From Ficedula albicollis (lineage: Eukaryota; Chordata; Aves; Passeriformes; Muscicapidae): 64,000 nt of DNA. Below the pieces are notes generated by a model. That model did no database searches. It saw nothing but the letters and a program-made list of their open reading frames with translations, and was not told the DNA's origin. Below are positions 38,713 to 53,621 of the stretch, in pieces; position 1 is the first letter of the stretch; each line of letters opens with the position of its first letter. Location: the NCBI RefSeq assembly GCF_000247815.1, contig NC_021675.1, positions 60,667,029-60,731,028 of the forward strand, given 5' to 3'. Both the position numbers and the translations under genes were made by a program.

Positions 38713-39707
38713 TTTTCCTTCTGGGACAGTTACGCAACAATGCAGATATTTAGGAAACACAAAAGAAAATTATTGCCATATGTAATTTTTTAATGTAATA
38801 ATGTTAATGAAGGAAGGAAAGTATTACCACTGGAAAATATTTCCATCCTCCATCATACTTCTTAAGTCTAGCTGTCTCATTTTTGTGACTCTGAAGTGCA
38901 GGAATGCTGGTTCCATGTTAGTGACAGAGGGAAAAATTCAGTTCTATACATTGCACATCATGATGAAAAAGCAAACCAGCTTTGAGGCTCCTTCTCAAAC
39001 TTGCCAGGAAATTGCTCAGTAAGAGGTAAAAAAACCACCTTTTTAGATTCTGTAACTGTTTCTGGAAAGTGTTTTGCATCTGTCTTCACCTTAAGGTGCC
39101 TGTCTTGGTCTCAAAAAATAATGTTCCCCTGTCCAAAAAAAAAAAAAACCAAAAGCAACCAAATCAATAAAAAATCACAGCATAGTTTAAGAATGGTTTT
39201 ACCTGTCTTTAACTATGAAGTGGAAGAATGAAATTTGTCTCTCTTTCTTAAAGTACATTACAGATGACCCTACTGTCCAAACTCATTCACTGTTATTAGA
39301 TCTTTCCAAACCTGAGATGTGCTGACATCCTGTCTTTAAAACTCTTGTAAATTCTGAAGTAAACACATTCCAAAGACACTTGACTGTTAGTGTGAAGACA
39401 AGGTCAAAGAGTTGAATGACGCATCCTCCTCGTACAATAAGACTACCTATCAATCAGTTTTACTAGCAAATTCTTAATAAAGAAAAGAGATCAGAACGTG
39501 ACAAAAGTGTGTCTTGGAAAATATATGTGCATGATGTCCATTTTGGTATCCTTGGAATAGTAGCTAATGATGAACAACCATTACATATGACCTGGAAATA
39601 TGGTTGTCTCCTGTAGGAGAACCTCTTCCACAGTTTATTACTTCTGAAAATTAGAAGTAGAAAAAATCTGTTGTGTTAAAGTGGTCTGAACTTTTTAAGT
39701 AACTAAA
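38713..39707. other. Non-coding unique sequence
   Basis: Nothing recognised apart from an A-run at about 39137-39148. Confidence 0.4.
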
Positions 39708-39734
39708 CTTAAATGTGTACTGAACACATTTAAG
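39708..39734. repeat. Perfect hairpin, 11-bp stem, 5-base loop
   Basis: CTTAAATGTGT (39708-39718) and its exact reverse complement ACACATTTAAG (39724-39734) flank the loop ACTGA. AT-rich, with no downstream T run and no gene context. Confidence 0.85.
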
Positions 39735-40037
39735 CAACTAAAATAATCAAGATGGTTAAATTTAATTTAGGAATTATCATGTTTTAGTGTTAATAATTCA
39801 AGGCTGGTAATTTAAAGACATTAAAAAAATATTTCAGTTATTGCATTCACTGACAATGCCTTTGACAAATACATGCTCAGAAGTTAGGTCATTTCTGTAT
39901 TTCAATATGCTGAAAGATTTTGGCATTTTTAAGCTTGTGGTGCCACTATCTTTAATTTCCCTAAATTTTCTGTAGCACTTTTTCTACAGGGTTAGATGTA
40001 GAGATGGGTTAATAAATGGTAATGTTAAATACAGCCA

Positions 40038-40062
40038 GTGTCCCACTTTAATAGTGGGACAC
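40038..40062. repeat. Perfect hairpin, 10-bp stem, 5-base loop
   Basis: GTGTCCCACT (40038-40047) and AGTGGGACAC (40053-40062) flank the loop TTAAT. The stem is GC-richer than its surroundings. Role unknown. Confidence 0.85.
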
Positions 40063-40372
40063 AATCTAAAGTTAGAGATGGCTCCGCAAAGAGGAATTCC
40101 CTTTACCTACTAAGTAAATATATAGAAACAACAAAGTTGTGGCTTGAATATCTCATTGTTATTAGCAAGGATATTAAAAATCAGAGAAAATATAAAATGC
40201 CTGTGTCATAAAGCACTTCAGGTGCATTCAACAATCAAGGAATTTTATATATCGTCTTTAAGATCTATAGTGAAAGTTTTTCATTTAGTCATTATCTCAT
40301 GATTATAGTGAGAGTTCATCTCAGTAAAAAGAAAACAATTCACACCTGGAGATCCAGTCAGATCCAGTCTGC
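40063..40372. other. Non-coding unique sequence
   Basis: Nothing recognised except a short direct repeat of GATCCAGTCA at about 40351-40368. Confidence 0.4.
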
Positions 40373-40459
40373 ACACAAGATACATTTACATATAAATTTA
40401 CACATATTTATATTACATTTAAATTTATACATATTTATATATGTAAATGTATCTCGTGT
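40373..40459. repeat. Inverted repeat with 22-bp arms around an AT-rich core
   Basis: The left arm at 40373-40394 and the right arm at 40438-40459 pair at 21 of 22 positions. The shared words are ACACRAGATACATTT and ACATATA. The 43-bp core is almost entirely A/T with repeated ACATATTTATA-like words, so pairing may extend inward. It ends right where CR1 similarity starts. It could be a palindromic AT-rich repeat or a tiny terminal-inverted-repeat element. I saw no target-site duplication. Confidence 0.85.
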
Positions 40460-40545
40460 GGTGAATTTGGCAGTGCTGGGTTAATGGTTCATTGGTTGAC
40501 AATCCTTAGAGGTCTTTTCCAGCCTAAATGATTCTATGATTTTAT
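40460..40545 (+). mobile_element. CR1 LINE 3'-end fragment
   Basis: The text CAGTGCTGGGTTAATGG, then TTAGAGGTCTTTTCCAGCC and AAATGATTCTATGATTTT, matches the terminal 3' UTR of a CR1 subfamily, including two degenerate copies of the ATTCTATG end repeat. About 85 bp on +, severely 5'-truncated, starting at the inverted repeat. A single copy with no coding content. Confidence 0.9.
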
Positions 40546-41611
40546 GAGAAGGAGAGCAGATGGCACTGTGTGGTTTTCCATGGGATTTTCCACAAATGTA
40601 GGACAGTAGGCATTGAGTGACTCCTTCTGACCACTTACTGTTGTTTTCCCCAGTGGTAACTGGAATCTGGATTTCTTTGAAAAAACTGCCCTGGAGTGGA
40701 TATGATTTGGAAATAAGAACAACAAATGTATCTTGGTCTCTTCCCAAATGCTGGCATGTTGGGTTTTAATTTACTGGTGTAAGATAAAGATGGTTTCCAA
40801 GTCATGTGTAAAAGGTATTTAATAATACATGTCTGGTGGAACTAGTGGCTAGACTTTAGGATCTGTGCATTTATTTGTAGAGTGGTTGTGTCATGCTGAA
40901 CTTTCCCTGTGACCTGGAGGCTTGACTGCATGTTCCAAAAGCCAAAGCTTTCATAGGTTGAATTCCCCAAAGTGGGGATTTAGCGTGGAACCAGCAACAG
41001 CAGAAAAGGAAAAATAAGCTTTCCTTGGACCAATCAATTTTTTTTTTCTTTTCGTTTAAGCTTGGCTACTTTGGGTTGTTGAACAAGACTGAGATATATG
41101 ACTGCAAAATTACATTTAGATAAAACGCTTTTGTGCCACTTTTCAGACCTCAAATGTAGTATTTGGATACAACTATAATTTCAGACTTCACATCCGAAGA
41201 TCGTGCAGGCTCTGTGTTGTAAGCACTTTTCTTATCAGTAAATGGGAAGGTTTCTTTTGTTGGCTTAACTAACAGTGCTGCCAGTTAGGAGCTTCTTTGG
41301 AACAAGCACACTCCAAGCACAGTTCAGTTCTGCTGAACTTAAAGCAAAATAACAAAGTTTTTGATTTTATTTTGTGAAGTTAGGGATACCCTAGAAAATA
41401 TGCAGTAAGTTCCTTCTATGATTTGGTGATACTTTGACTGTGTTAGTTGTCTACAGAAAATTACTTTTGATGCACAGTATCTTCAACAAAGTCAAGTTAT
41501 GTAATTTAACCTTTTTAACTGCCAAATCACAAGTTAAATGATGTTGGAAGGGAGCTCTTTGACATCACTGAATCCGCCCCCCCGATCATAGCACGGTAAT
41601 CTAGATCTTGT
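40546..41611. other. Non-coding unique sequence
   Basis: No gene recognised. A C7 run lies at 41577-41583. Confidence 0.4.
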
Positions 41612-43030
<1,419 letters not shown>

Positions 43031-46000
43031 ATGGATGTCTTTCCCATCTTCTTGGACACTGTGAAATTTCCTGGCCTCCATCTGCAGCTGTTCTCTTGGT
43101 GGCCTTCAACCACCACAAGGCTCATGCAAGGAAGGAGCCCATCTCCTGCTGACCCAGCCTCAGTGAGAGAGCCCAGACACCCCAACAGCCCCAGAGCAGC
43201 ATCCACAACTGGCAGCTCCATCTGAGCTTGAGTAGTAGATGGTAGGGGAAGCAGGAGAACAGGTAATAACCTTCATTCCTACAAAAGAACACCTTTTAGA
43301 CACTGGGTCACTTTTTTCTCTTCCTACCCTCCATTAATGTCAGACAAGAATGTGGTTGAAGTTTTCAGCTCCTTCAGTGCTTTGAGCTATTTTGAATGCT
43401 GAGAATTATTCTGTGGGGGTTGTTCTAAGTTGCATTTGAAATTACATCCCAATAATTTATATTGGACCACGCTTCTGTTAGGGGCAGTTAGTCATCACCA
43501 AGTGAAGGGATGTATTAGCATGTCACCCTGGTATATATCAACTTCCTCTCCCATAAAGCACAGTGGCAGCTGTGAATGCACTCTTAGTGCAGCTTTATTT
43601 TAAGAAAATAGAGCCAGCAAGGCATGTATTCAGAAGATCCCTTCTGCCAAGGATCATTGCATTACTGTTTTATTTTTGGAATGTTCATTAACATGGCCTG
43701 GAAGCACCACAGCTCCATGTGGAGGTGTTAATGGCCATTAAATTGGCTGCTTCCTGTACTTGTTGCTATGAGGTGGGATCTTAGTTTGGAAACTCCTGTG
43801 TAAATGCCTGTATTTGTCTTAGGATTCAGTTTCCTAGCAAGCTGTGACACAGTGCAAAATGTGCTGCATTTGCTGTGGCTGGCCCTCTTAACCTGTCAGC
43901 ATAATTTATGGGAACACTTCCCGACACCTTCTGCTGCTAATGGTCTCTCAGAGTCCTGCAGAAAAGGCTAGTTCTGCCTCCTAATTTTAAGAGCCATGAT
44001 GGTGGCACTGTTTGTCTCTTTTCTGGATCTATTTTGGATTTATGTCTGGCCAAGGGTTTGAAAGAGCTGCTATTAAAGCAGAAACATCTGCTGGGGCTTT
44101 ATGTGCTGCTGGCTTGCCAAGTTCAACAGCCGGCCAAGCTAGAGCTGATGGGCTCAGCCCCCCACAGGTGTCACTGCAGTTACAGGAGAGTGACTGTAAG
44201 GGAAATTGGGCTGCTGAAAGCTCTAAACAAAATAAATAAATAAGTAAATAAAACCCCTTCATCAACTGTAGAAGGCTGTTAGGAGTTTATGGTTGGGATC
44301 ATTAGCAAATGACAAAAACAAATCTTGCTGAAGTGGTCGGTTGTGAGTCTCTGAATCCCCTGGTGTCCCTGGCTGCTGCAGCACCGTGAGATGTGCCTCC
44401 TCCCATTCCTACCTGCAGGCTTCCCACTGTGTTCTGCAGCCCAGGCAGCACAGACACACAGTGATTTTAAATGCTGTTAGGAAAATCTGATTTTGTTTAG
44501 GCATCTGAGTGATTCATGATTCAGACACATCCTGGCAATCTTGTTTATGGGCAGACATGGGTGAGGCAGATGATTGTTTTGATTGTTTTTGAAGGAGAGG
44601 AATTCAAAACAATGCTATAAAATTCCTTGTAAAGGTTTTGTTCTGGTGCAATTGTAATAACTTGAAATAATCACTCATTTGACACTGGGGACATGGGAAC
44701 TGACACCTTGGATGAACTTGAGCTGCATCTGAGCCCTGCCCAGCCTCCATCCCGGATGTGCACTTGAAGTTTCAGAGAAGCATGCCAGAAAACTCACAAC
44801 AGGCAGCAGTCAGTCTCTAAAACATTTCCAGAGTCTGTTTTTCTGTATTTACTTATTGTTTAGAATTTTTATTATTTTTAAACATGTCCAGTTATTCCCT
44901 TAGTTTTGCCAATCATTTGGCTTCAGGTGCAGAATACTACAGTCAAATTACTGACAAAACATTGACTTGATTTACCTTTTTATAAGTGCTGCACCTGGCC
45001 ATATAGTTCATTTTTTCTCTCACCTCCCCCACAGCAATCATAAAATGGAGGTCCGAACTTCAGCAGCAAAAGCTAAAACTGCTGCAATTGGAGTTAAAGA
45101 AGAGTTCTGCTTACTGAGGAGTGAGTAGAAGACTCTCATAGTTGTCAGAGTCCATTGCTAGAGGAATAGATAATTGCATGTGAATGTGCATATGCAATTT
45201 ATTACATTATCATCAGTTCCTTTTAAATTTTGTAAATGTTCCTATTCCAACCAGTTCTATCCAGTGATTACACAAAAATTTGCTGTTCTGGTCAAAAAAG
45301 CACAAGGCCAAATTTTCTCATGTATCCCAACATGTTTCTTGCCTTCCAATAAGCTGCCTGACTGAAAAATAAATTTGTTTCAGAAATATTTCAGCTGTAT
45401 TTAGTGGTTTAAATAAAAAGCCTGGGCTATGGGAAATGCCTAGCATTTTTCCATGGTGAAAAATTTTAATGTTCCTTGCAAACCTCAAGAAAATATTCTT
45501 GAACCATCTCCTTTCCCCAAAGAACACAAGTATGTGAGATAAGAAATAATTCCTTTGTAATTACTCATTTCCCCTCACTACATTCATAAAAGAGAAATCA
45601 TACTGGAAGTGATATATGTATGTTTCCACTTCTGGCAATATCGTTAGTAAGCATAATTTTGGAAAACGGCATTTTAGCAACAAAGACTTCTTTTTCTAAA
45701 CTAATAAAAAACCTAAACAAAAAAATACCCCAGCAAAACTAAACCCAACCTTTTTTTCCAAAGGTGGTTGTCTAAATAGATGAAAGGAAGTTAGCATTAC
45801 GTAGGAAGTATTAATTTGTTTTGTAGGTAGTAATTGCATGGTTAATTAAATAGTTAAGTCTCTCAATAGCAAACCTCCCAAATGCTCCATGATACACTCC
45901 ATTCCTTGCTGAGTGCCGGACTTGCAGCTGCTGAAACTGCATCTACACAGGGCTGTTTCTGGGCATAAATGCTTGCATACTAACTGTTAGTTACACAATA

Positions 46001-48048
46001 CATTGAATTCAGTGAAGAAAGTGTGGTAAGAAATTGATCTTTCCTTTTTTCCCACAATTTCATTCTTATTTTCTACTCCCTCATGTAAGTCACTGGAACT
46101 GATTGTGGGAAGGGACTGTAAACAGCATTACTGAAATTATCCAAAAGCCAGACTTTAAAACCACTAATTTGACTGTGAATTATTTCAATAGGTTTGTTTT
46201 TAACAGGAACAAATGACTGGGGGAATTTTTAATTTGCCCTTAATGTACCCCTGTGTCCCTTGAGGGCAGCGTGGTCCAGCGCATGCCCCAGCTCTTCCAT
46301 GGCTGCAAAGCTAAGGAAGAAATAACCCAGAGCTTTTGCTTTTTGCAAAAGTAAGACATAACCCTGTCTTGCTGGCGGTGTCTTGTCTGCTTTGTCACTG
46401 TGACACTGCTTGTTTCATGGCTGAGTGGATTCATCACGAGTATCTGTGTACTGCAAGCGTGGCTACAGGCTGTACTTTCCAAGACGTACTGTCAGCAAGT
46501 GCTGCGTGCTGGTGATGGAATTAATGCACCCAGGCAGTAGTTTCAGAATAGGTGTCTGACCTAAACTAACACTTTCTGAGAGGGAAGGAGATGGCTGCAG
46601 CTAATAGAAGGTAATGTGATGTTTTGTCAGCCTGTAGAGTATAAAAGCTAATTGTTGGAGCTGTGCAGCAAAGTAATGAGGAGCTTGAAAATGTAACTGA
46701 TAAGCAGAGTGATTATAGGCTAATGAGCAGGATGTTTGTGGTATATTGAAGGACTAATGAAGGGCTGCAAAGATAACTGTGATGGTATATGGTGAGATGT
46801 GCAGAGTAGGAATGCTCAAATACAGCACAGAAAGGTATATAGTAGGCACTAAAGACACAATGCTGCTCACTGTAGGAATTTGAGCATGTGTGTGTGTGCA
46901 TTGTGAGATGAAGCAATTAACCAAAACCAGCACCTGATAAATGCATGACAGAAGATACTAGTAAGGGAAAAAATAATATGTGAATACATATTGTATAATG
47001 CAGGTATCTCCATCGAGTAAAACCCCCATCTGTACAAAGAGCTCTATCACTGTCCATGTTCTCTCAGGAGAAAATGTGAATGGTTGCTGTCCTTGTGCGA
47101 AGCATTGGGTCCAGACAGCTCTGAGACAGGATGGTTTCTGGAAAACATGGACTTCAAAACACTTTCTTCAAAGGTAATTGCAACAGGGTAGGAGATTGGA
47201 GGCTGGTGTGCCAGTCAGGGGGTACCAGTCAAGTTTGGTACCATGTGGTGTCAGAGCACACAGCTCTGCACATTGCAAAATAGGGTCATGTCTTACTCAT
47301 CACTGTGGCATTAGCAGCCAGAGCTCCTGAGGAGAGATTTGACTCCCTAAAGTCACCTGCCATGGTAATCCTGGCTTTTATTGTTGGCTACTGAGCACTG
47401 TTTTTCCCTCCACTGTGGCCAGTTGATTTGGTATGTTTAATGCTTTGAATTAAAGCCCAGTTCTAGAATATGTGATGTTTATGATCCTCCTTGAGTCTTC
47501 ACTTGATGCAAATGCAGTTATTTTTGGGTTATTGTTTTTTTCCTGTGGAATTTTTTAGGTCAATTTGCAGTCAAATATATATGGACATTAATACCTGTAA
47601 TTATTGGAAGGAGTCTCTATAACTGTATAAATGCAAAGTGGCACCATGTCCTGTGCACAGCAGAGCATTACAGAATAGGTCAGTTCAACTAAAAAGGCAG
47701 ATGGGATTACCAAGAGCTCTTAAAAATATCTGTTATCAGATATGCGATCAGTATATTATATCAGTAATCAATAAGTGAAAATGGGACATGTTCATCTCTA
47801 GTGTTTTTGGGAAAAGAAGATAAACCATCTATTGTCTAAATTGGAGTTGCTAAAATATTTATATGTTACCTCTTGCCTACACCATTGATTCTTTAGTGCA
47901 AAACTGGATTAAGGAAGAAGCATTTCTGTATTTTTGGTTTTGGGAGGAAAAACTTGTAATTTCCAAAAGGCTAAATTTCCTGGAAAGTAAAGAGAGATGT
48001 ATTTCCAAAAAGTACTCCAGCAAAGCTGATAGCTGATTAGTAATTTGT
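43031..48048. other. Non-coding unique sequence
   Basis: About 5 kb with no gene recognised. GC-richer patches at 43040-43230 and 44060-44460 carry no long frame. A short GT run lies near 46888-46898. The stretch 43660-43960 looks like complex, non-repetitive sequence that could be conserved non-coding DNA, which is untestable here. Confidence 0.4.
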
Positions 48049-48083
48049 TAATTGGATTGCTGGGTGTTAATTGGATTGCTAGG
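48049..48083. repeat. Short tandem duplication, period about 19 bp
   Basis: GTTAATTGGATTGCT occurs twice in succession, separated by GGGT. A small replication-slippage duplication. Confidence 0.85.
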
Positions 48084-51000
48084 AGTCCTACTCTTCTCCA
48101 GCCTTTGAAGAAGCTTTCATCTGCATGAATTCCTCAATATATGAATTGGGTGTTGGAATCCAATGTTACAATGTGTTTGTACTCCAAAGAAAGGCTTTGG
48201 GGTTTTGGAGGTTTTTGGTTCTGTTTGAAAGGATTTTAAGAGGCTAACCAAAGCCTCTGCAATTTCCACACTGGACGTGTAAAAGCACTTGAAGGCCTGT
48301 GTGCTGTTTAAGTGAAGAAGATGAGTTAGTTTTCCACTTCTTTAATGATGTTCCTCTGGTTTCTTCTCTTTCAGTAGGTTTGTTCTGGTATTTGTTGTTC
48401 GAATCTCTGATGTATCTGTTTTAGATACTCCATCAGCCAGTTCTTCATTACTCTGCTGTAGTTATCTATTTTCCTTACAGACATTTGAGGAATAGTCAAC
48501 TGTGCTGTCTCTATTATTCAGGTGAGGGACCAAAGCACAAAGGAAATCCTACTGTTAGATGTAAGTCTGCCACAGACCAAGAACCTAATGTAATTTCTCC
48601 TGCATTTTAAAGTTCAGGCTGTAAATCTTGGACTCTTTTGCTGACTGAAAGGAGGGGAAGGTGGGAAGACAACATTTGCAATAGAGTCTGGAGAAAATTA
48701 AGTGGGAAGCAGTCGAGTGAGTTTTATGTACAGATCCACTCTGCCTTGATTCCCTAATGTGCATCTCGATTGAATATTTTTTCAACAATTTACTAATTAT
48801 CTAAGCCAGCAGATCTTCTGTATTCTTTTCTTTCAAATAATTTTTTTTTTTTGTTTCACCAGTTTAGTAACCCATGAGTCATTTGAAATCTCTTCATTGT
48901 TGTCTTCCAGGATTTTAAGTTAATGGATCTTATACAATATGACTCATTTGACTAGAGCGAATCTTGTAAGTCTTCAAGAAGAAAAAGTGTGTGTTAAGTG
49001 CTCCAACCATTCTCTTTCTAGTGTCTCTTCATTAAAAAAAAAAACGGAAGGAAGCTTTCTTTTTTTTTTTTTCAGTTGATGTGTTAGAGTATTACATTTG
49101 ATTTGGGAATGCGATTTGCATCTCTAGGAATCTTCATTAACATCTTACTATATTGATTTTAATTTTTCTTATATATTTTTAAATGTATACTTGTAAATAT
49201 AACCTGGGAAAACAACTAACAATGAGCAATGTTGAATCATAGGTGTGAGTCACCAGGGGAGAGCTGTACGATAGTGAAGTTCAGAAAAGCAAACATTTGG
49301 TTCATGTCTCTCATGGTATATGCTAAATTTCTTCTTCTTTCTCCATATTTCTTTTGGAAGATATCCAGATCCAATGTTTAGGTACAGTTCCAAATTATGT
49401 TAGACATAGATTTATTTTAGGTCAAATCTAAAAAAGTTACATTTTTGAGGATGAGACCCAAATTTACATAGAGCTATGGGGTTTTGGGAGTTTTATTTCA
49501 TCGGGGTACATTTCTCTACCACTTGAAAGTTTTCCCAACTGTTTTTTTGAGCTCACAATATTAAGCTAAAAAGACCTAATTATGTCTGTGCTGTAATATC
49601 ATTGTATGATTTTGAGGACTCTTATCTGAACATGCTGTTCTTACAGTGAGAACTGATTTTTTTCCATAAAGAAAAAATAATAAAATAGAAGACTAGCACA
49701 TATTTCAGCAGAAATATGTACATTGCTTCCAAAGAAGCTCCTACTCAGCCACAAGCTGTCAGGCTCAGGTTGTGTGATGTCTGCATCAGTATGTGAGAAA
49801 TCATGTTGTCTCACCATCCAGTGGTTCTTCTATCACCTGAGTACTGGAAGATGTGTTTTCTGTGAATTCTCCACTGAGTTTTGCTCAGTGAAGAAACATC
49901 CTTGTAATCTGTAGCCTGTAGTGCACAGGTGGATACACAGCAGCAGGAGGCAGCCTGTGTATAGCTTGCTGTTTCTGCTGCAATGTCTCACATAAAGCCA
50001 AAATTCTAATTAACTGTGTCTAGATCACTTAGAATTGCAGCTCAGACACTTTACAAATGCAGTCTGTACACTTCTTGCTCTGGCTTATGGAGTTCTGCTG
50101 TTGTGCTGCCACTTCAAATAAACCATGGTATAGGAGGAAGTTTTGCTCTTCTCATCAGGTACATGTATATCCTTTTTCCATTATAACTTGAAATATCTTT
50201 TCATTATTTTTAGGGAGGAAAGTGAATATGTTTATCCTGATAAAAACAGATTACTCATGTGGGCTTTTTCCATCTCCTTAACACTCTTGACACAGCATGA
50301 CTTTGATTCCTAACAGGAAAAAAAATCTCACTAAGACTGGAGAACTGTAAAGGACTCCTCTCCTTAATTTTCTACATTTTGAAATATATATTGAAATAGG
50401 CATGCACTGAGATCATAGAATTCATCCTCCCCACCCTGTCTGTAACTCAGTGGTGCAATTAAAGGATATTCTGTTCTAGCTGCATGCTACAAAATGTTAG
50501 TTCTTTATAATGCAGAGTCAAAACTTGGAACTTATATCTTAGGTGAAAAAATCAAGGTGGCGTGCTTTCTCTGGATTATAGTACATTTGGAAAACCAATT
50601 ATTTTGCACAGTGCCTCCTTTGAATGATGTCCTTGAGCTATGTCCTCTTGTGTATGAATATCTCAAAGAATAGCTGACATTCCTGGGCTCTCTCAAGTCT
50701 GGACTATAGTAAAAAAGATTTGGAAGTCAGAATACATTTCTCCATAGATCCACAGATCTTCTTCCAGTCATGGTCTTCCTGCTTAGGCATGGTGTACATT
50801 TTGGAAGATACAGTTGCTTATTTTCTCAGGCTTGAACTGGATTTTTTTTTTTTCACTTGAGATTGCTAATTTTTACCTAAAAAAAAAAAAGATATTTTTG
50901 ACTGTATAGTTTTATTACATTTGTCTGAAAATACCATAGTTATCTTAGTGCTCTCTTCTTGTTAAAACCTTGTTCTTTCTTTGCAGTACTTTCTATAAGT

Positions 51001-52900
51001 CATGAGAATGAGAAGGGAAAGTTTTGGTCTGCAACTTTTTATCTTGAAACTTACTTATCTTTTTTGGGCTTCCTGCCTGTACTCTTTTCACATATTGACA
51101 CAGTTGCCACGGTGCCCCTCACATGGTGTCACTCTCCAGTGGTCCCATTGTATTAATCCTGGAACTGCCTCTTCAAAGTAAATTGAATCATCTTTAAGGT
51201 TCAGAGAATTATTTCAGGATGTTATTACTGGGCTAGCCACCGACCTGATATTCTTCCCTCAGAGAGAATAGACTAGGTTATATTTCCATCATGCATACTT
51301 GTTCTGCATGGTTTCAGTACATCTGTCTGAAGTTGGTATTTTAAGTCTTTGCTTGAATTTCTTTCTGTCAAATACCACTGGCAAATTACGTTTAGCACTG
51401 TCCATTCTATTCCTCTTAGAATTTTAATTAGTTCTGTCCTGAATGCTCAGTTGTACACTGCAGTTGAATGTGTTTGATATCTACATATTTATTTATCAAA
51501 ATTGAATTGCTATGATTTAGTTAATTCTCTAATGCATTCCTGTATACCTGCAGAGAAAGCAACATTGTGAGGGGGAAAAACCCAGATCAAATCTATTCAG
51601 ATACTACTATAAAATGGCTAAATTCTCACCTTTAGGCTGTGAGGATGGCTTGAGTGTCATAGTCTCATCACCAGCTGGGTTTTTTAACTGGTGGAGAAGG
51701 TAGAAAAATAAGATATTTTCTTGGTATTCCTTAGGACCAGTTCCAGGCATACCACAAGCCCACTTTGCTTGATGATGCCAAAGACATAGAAAGGTGCTCC
51801 ATGACAGCAGCTGAAAGTTCCTCTGTCTTGTGGAAGGCTGGGTTGGTGAAAGCAGGAGGTGCCTCTGGCTTCACACAACATGCCTTCCAACTTTAGCGAT
51901 ATTCTGGGTGGCACTGGGACATAGGTGAGGTGCTCGTGGCAGCCCTCTGTGGGCACCAGCCCTTCAGGGAATAACCCACTGCGTGGAGCTTGGAGGAGAC
52001 CTCAGGCAGTGGCTCCTTCTCAACATGTACCCACTCAGTGAGGGATTTGGGTTTTCACTGTTCTCTCTTGTTGTACTCAGTCATGCTCCTACAAACTTCA
52101 GCAGTGCCCTGGGTGAGGAGCATGAGGCAGCAGAGCCTGTTGGGAGCAATGAACAAGGTAGAAAGGGGCTGTAGGGCAGAAATCCCTGCACAGGCAGTGC
52201 AGTGTCACACTGGGAGGGACAGTCTTGTCTTGGTTCTCTTAGACATGAGAGGTTTTGAGTGCTCCCAGTTGTTTGAATGATGAGTTCCTGGGCAGGGTAC
52301 CTTCAGCCCTGTTTGTTATTCCAGGGAGAGAAAAGGGCATATAGAGGGAAGTCCTCACACCAACTCTCTGTCCTGGGGAGTGCTTCTTGGTGAAGGAGGG
52401 GCATGTGCCTTAGATGTGTCTGAGTCCCTTTCCAAATGCAAAAAGAGTAACTCTGTAAATATGTAAATATGGAGAGGGCATATGGTACAATTTGATCCTA
52501 AACAGAACAAGCAAGACTTCAGCCAAAGTGATTTAAATTTGGATGTGACTTGCTTTGAATTTCTCTAACTTTTCTTTCTACTAACATTTTATTTGTCTGT
52601 TCTTTTTATAATTGACATTGGCAATACAACTGCAGAGCATGGATGTCATTTTTCAGTGCTGGCTTTTCAGAAATATGGAACTTATTCTGCAGAGTGCCCA
52701 CATATTAAATACTCATGGAGACATGTGTGTGACATACTGATGGCCACATACCGTCTTTTTTTTTTTATTGTTCAAAATTTGATGATCCTCTGAAAAAGAG
52801 CTGGGGGAGTGGATGGGATACTCAGAGGTATAATGTGAATCCTCCGGATCTCGGGCCAAATTCTTCTCTTAGGCAACAGCAAGCTCTGAAGTCAACTCTT
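48084..52900. other. Non-coding sequence
   Basis: No gene recognised in about 4.8 kb. T and A runs occur near 48840, 49060, 50850 and 50881. The stretch 51690-52320 is GC-richer with several overlapping frames of up to 96 codons on both strands, none with a recognisable domain. Confidence 0.4.
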
Positions 52901-53017
52901 TCTGCATAGCTGAGGAAGTGCTGTTAGTACTTGCCAATGAGCCTGTGCTCTTCATACTTTTTCTGCATAGCTGAGGAAGTGCTGCTAGTACTTGCCAATG
53001 AGCCTGTGCTCTTCATA
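52901..53017. repeat. Two-copy tandem duplication, period 61 bp
   Basis: Copy 1 is 52901-52961 and copy 2 is 52962-53017. Both run from TCTGCATAGCTGAGG through TACTTGCCAATGAGC to CTCTTCATA. One T/C difference is seen (CTGTTAG versus CTGCTAG). Confidence 0.95.
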
Positions 53018-53621
53018 GCTCTTTTTTTCCACCTTGTGGGTGGTGATGGAAAGGTATACATGTCAGACTTCTGTCACTGCACAGAAAAAAATAAACTAGC
53101 ACTGCAGAGAACTTCAAAGTACAGATAGAACTACCCAGGTTTTTTTCAAACCTAGAACCTAGTTTTCTTAATAGTAGTGGGTTTCTTTTAGTAGCTAATA
53201 AGCACTGAAAAGAATAAAAAGATGGCAGAGAAGCATTGAAAATGGACAGTTGGTGCAGAGAGGGGTTTTCTTTGCAGAGTTTCAATGCTGAAGCCTTTAG
53301 AAGAGGGCACTTACAGATTTTTGATTTCTTTCAGGTCTTCAGATTTTGGGACACTATACACAAAGTTGAATCTACAGCCTGGGATTGCCACTGTTATTGA
53401 CAATTTCTACATTTGTTCCACCAACAAAAAGAAGGTATGTGGCAAAAAAAAACATTTTTGTAGTGCAGGTGAGATTGTGACTATTTGAAATGTGTTTTAC
53501 AGGTTCTCAGAATATAAGAAACTAATTTTCATGATGGTGAAGATCACCTTTGGTGCATTTGTGACATACAGAAGTGGGATATTTATTGTTCCTGCATAGT
53601 ACAGACAGAAAATAAAGTATT
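53018..53621. other. Non-coding unique sequence
   Basis: Nothing recognised. Confidence 0.4.
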
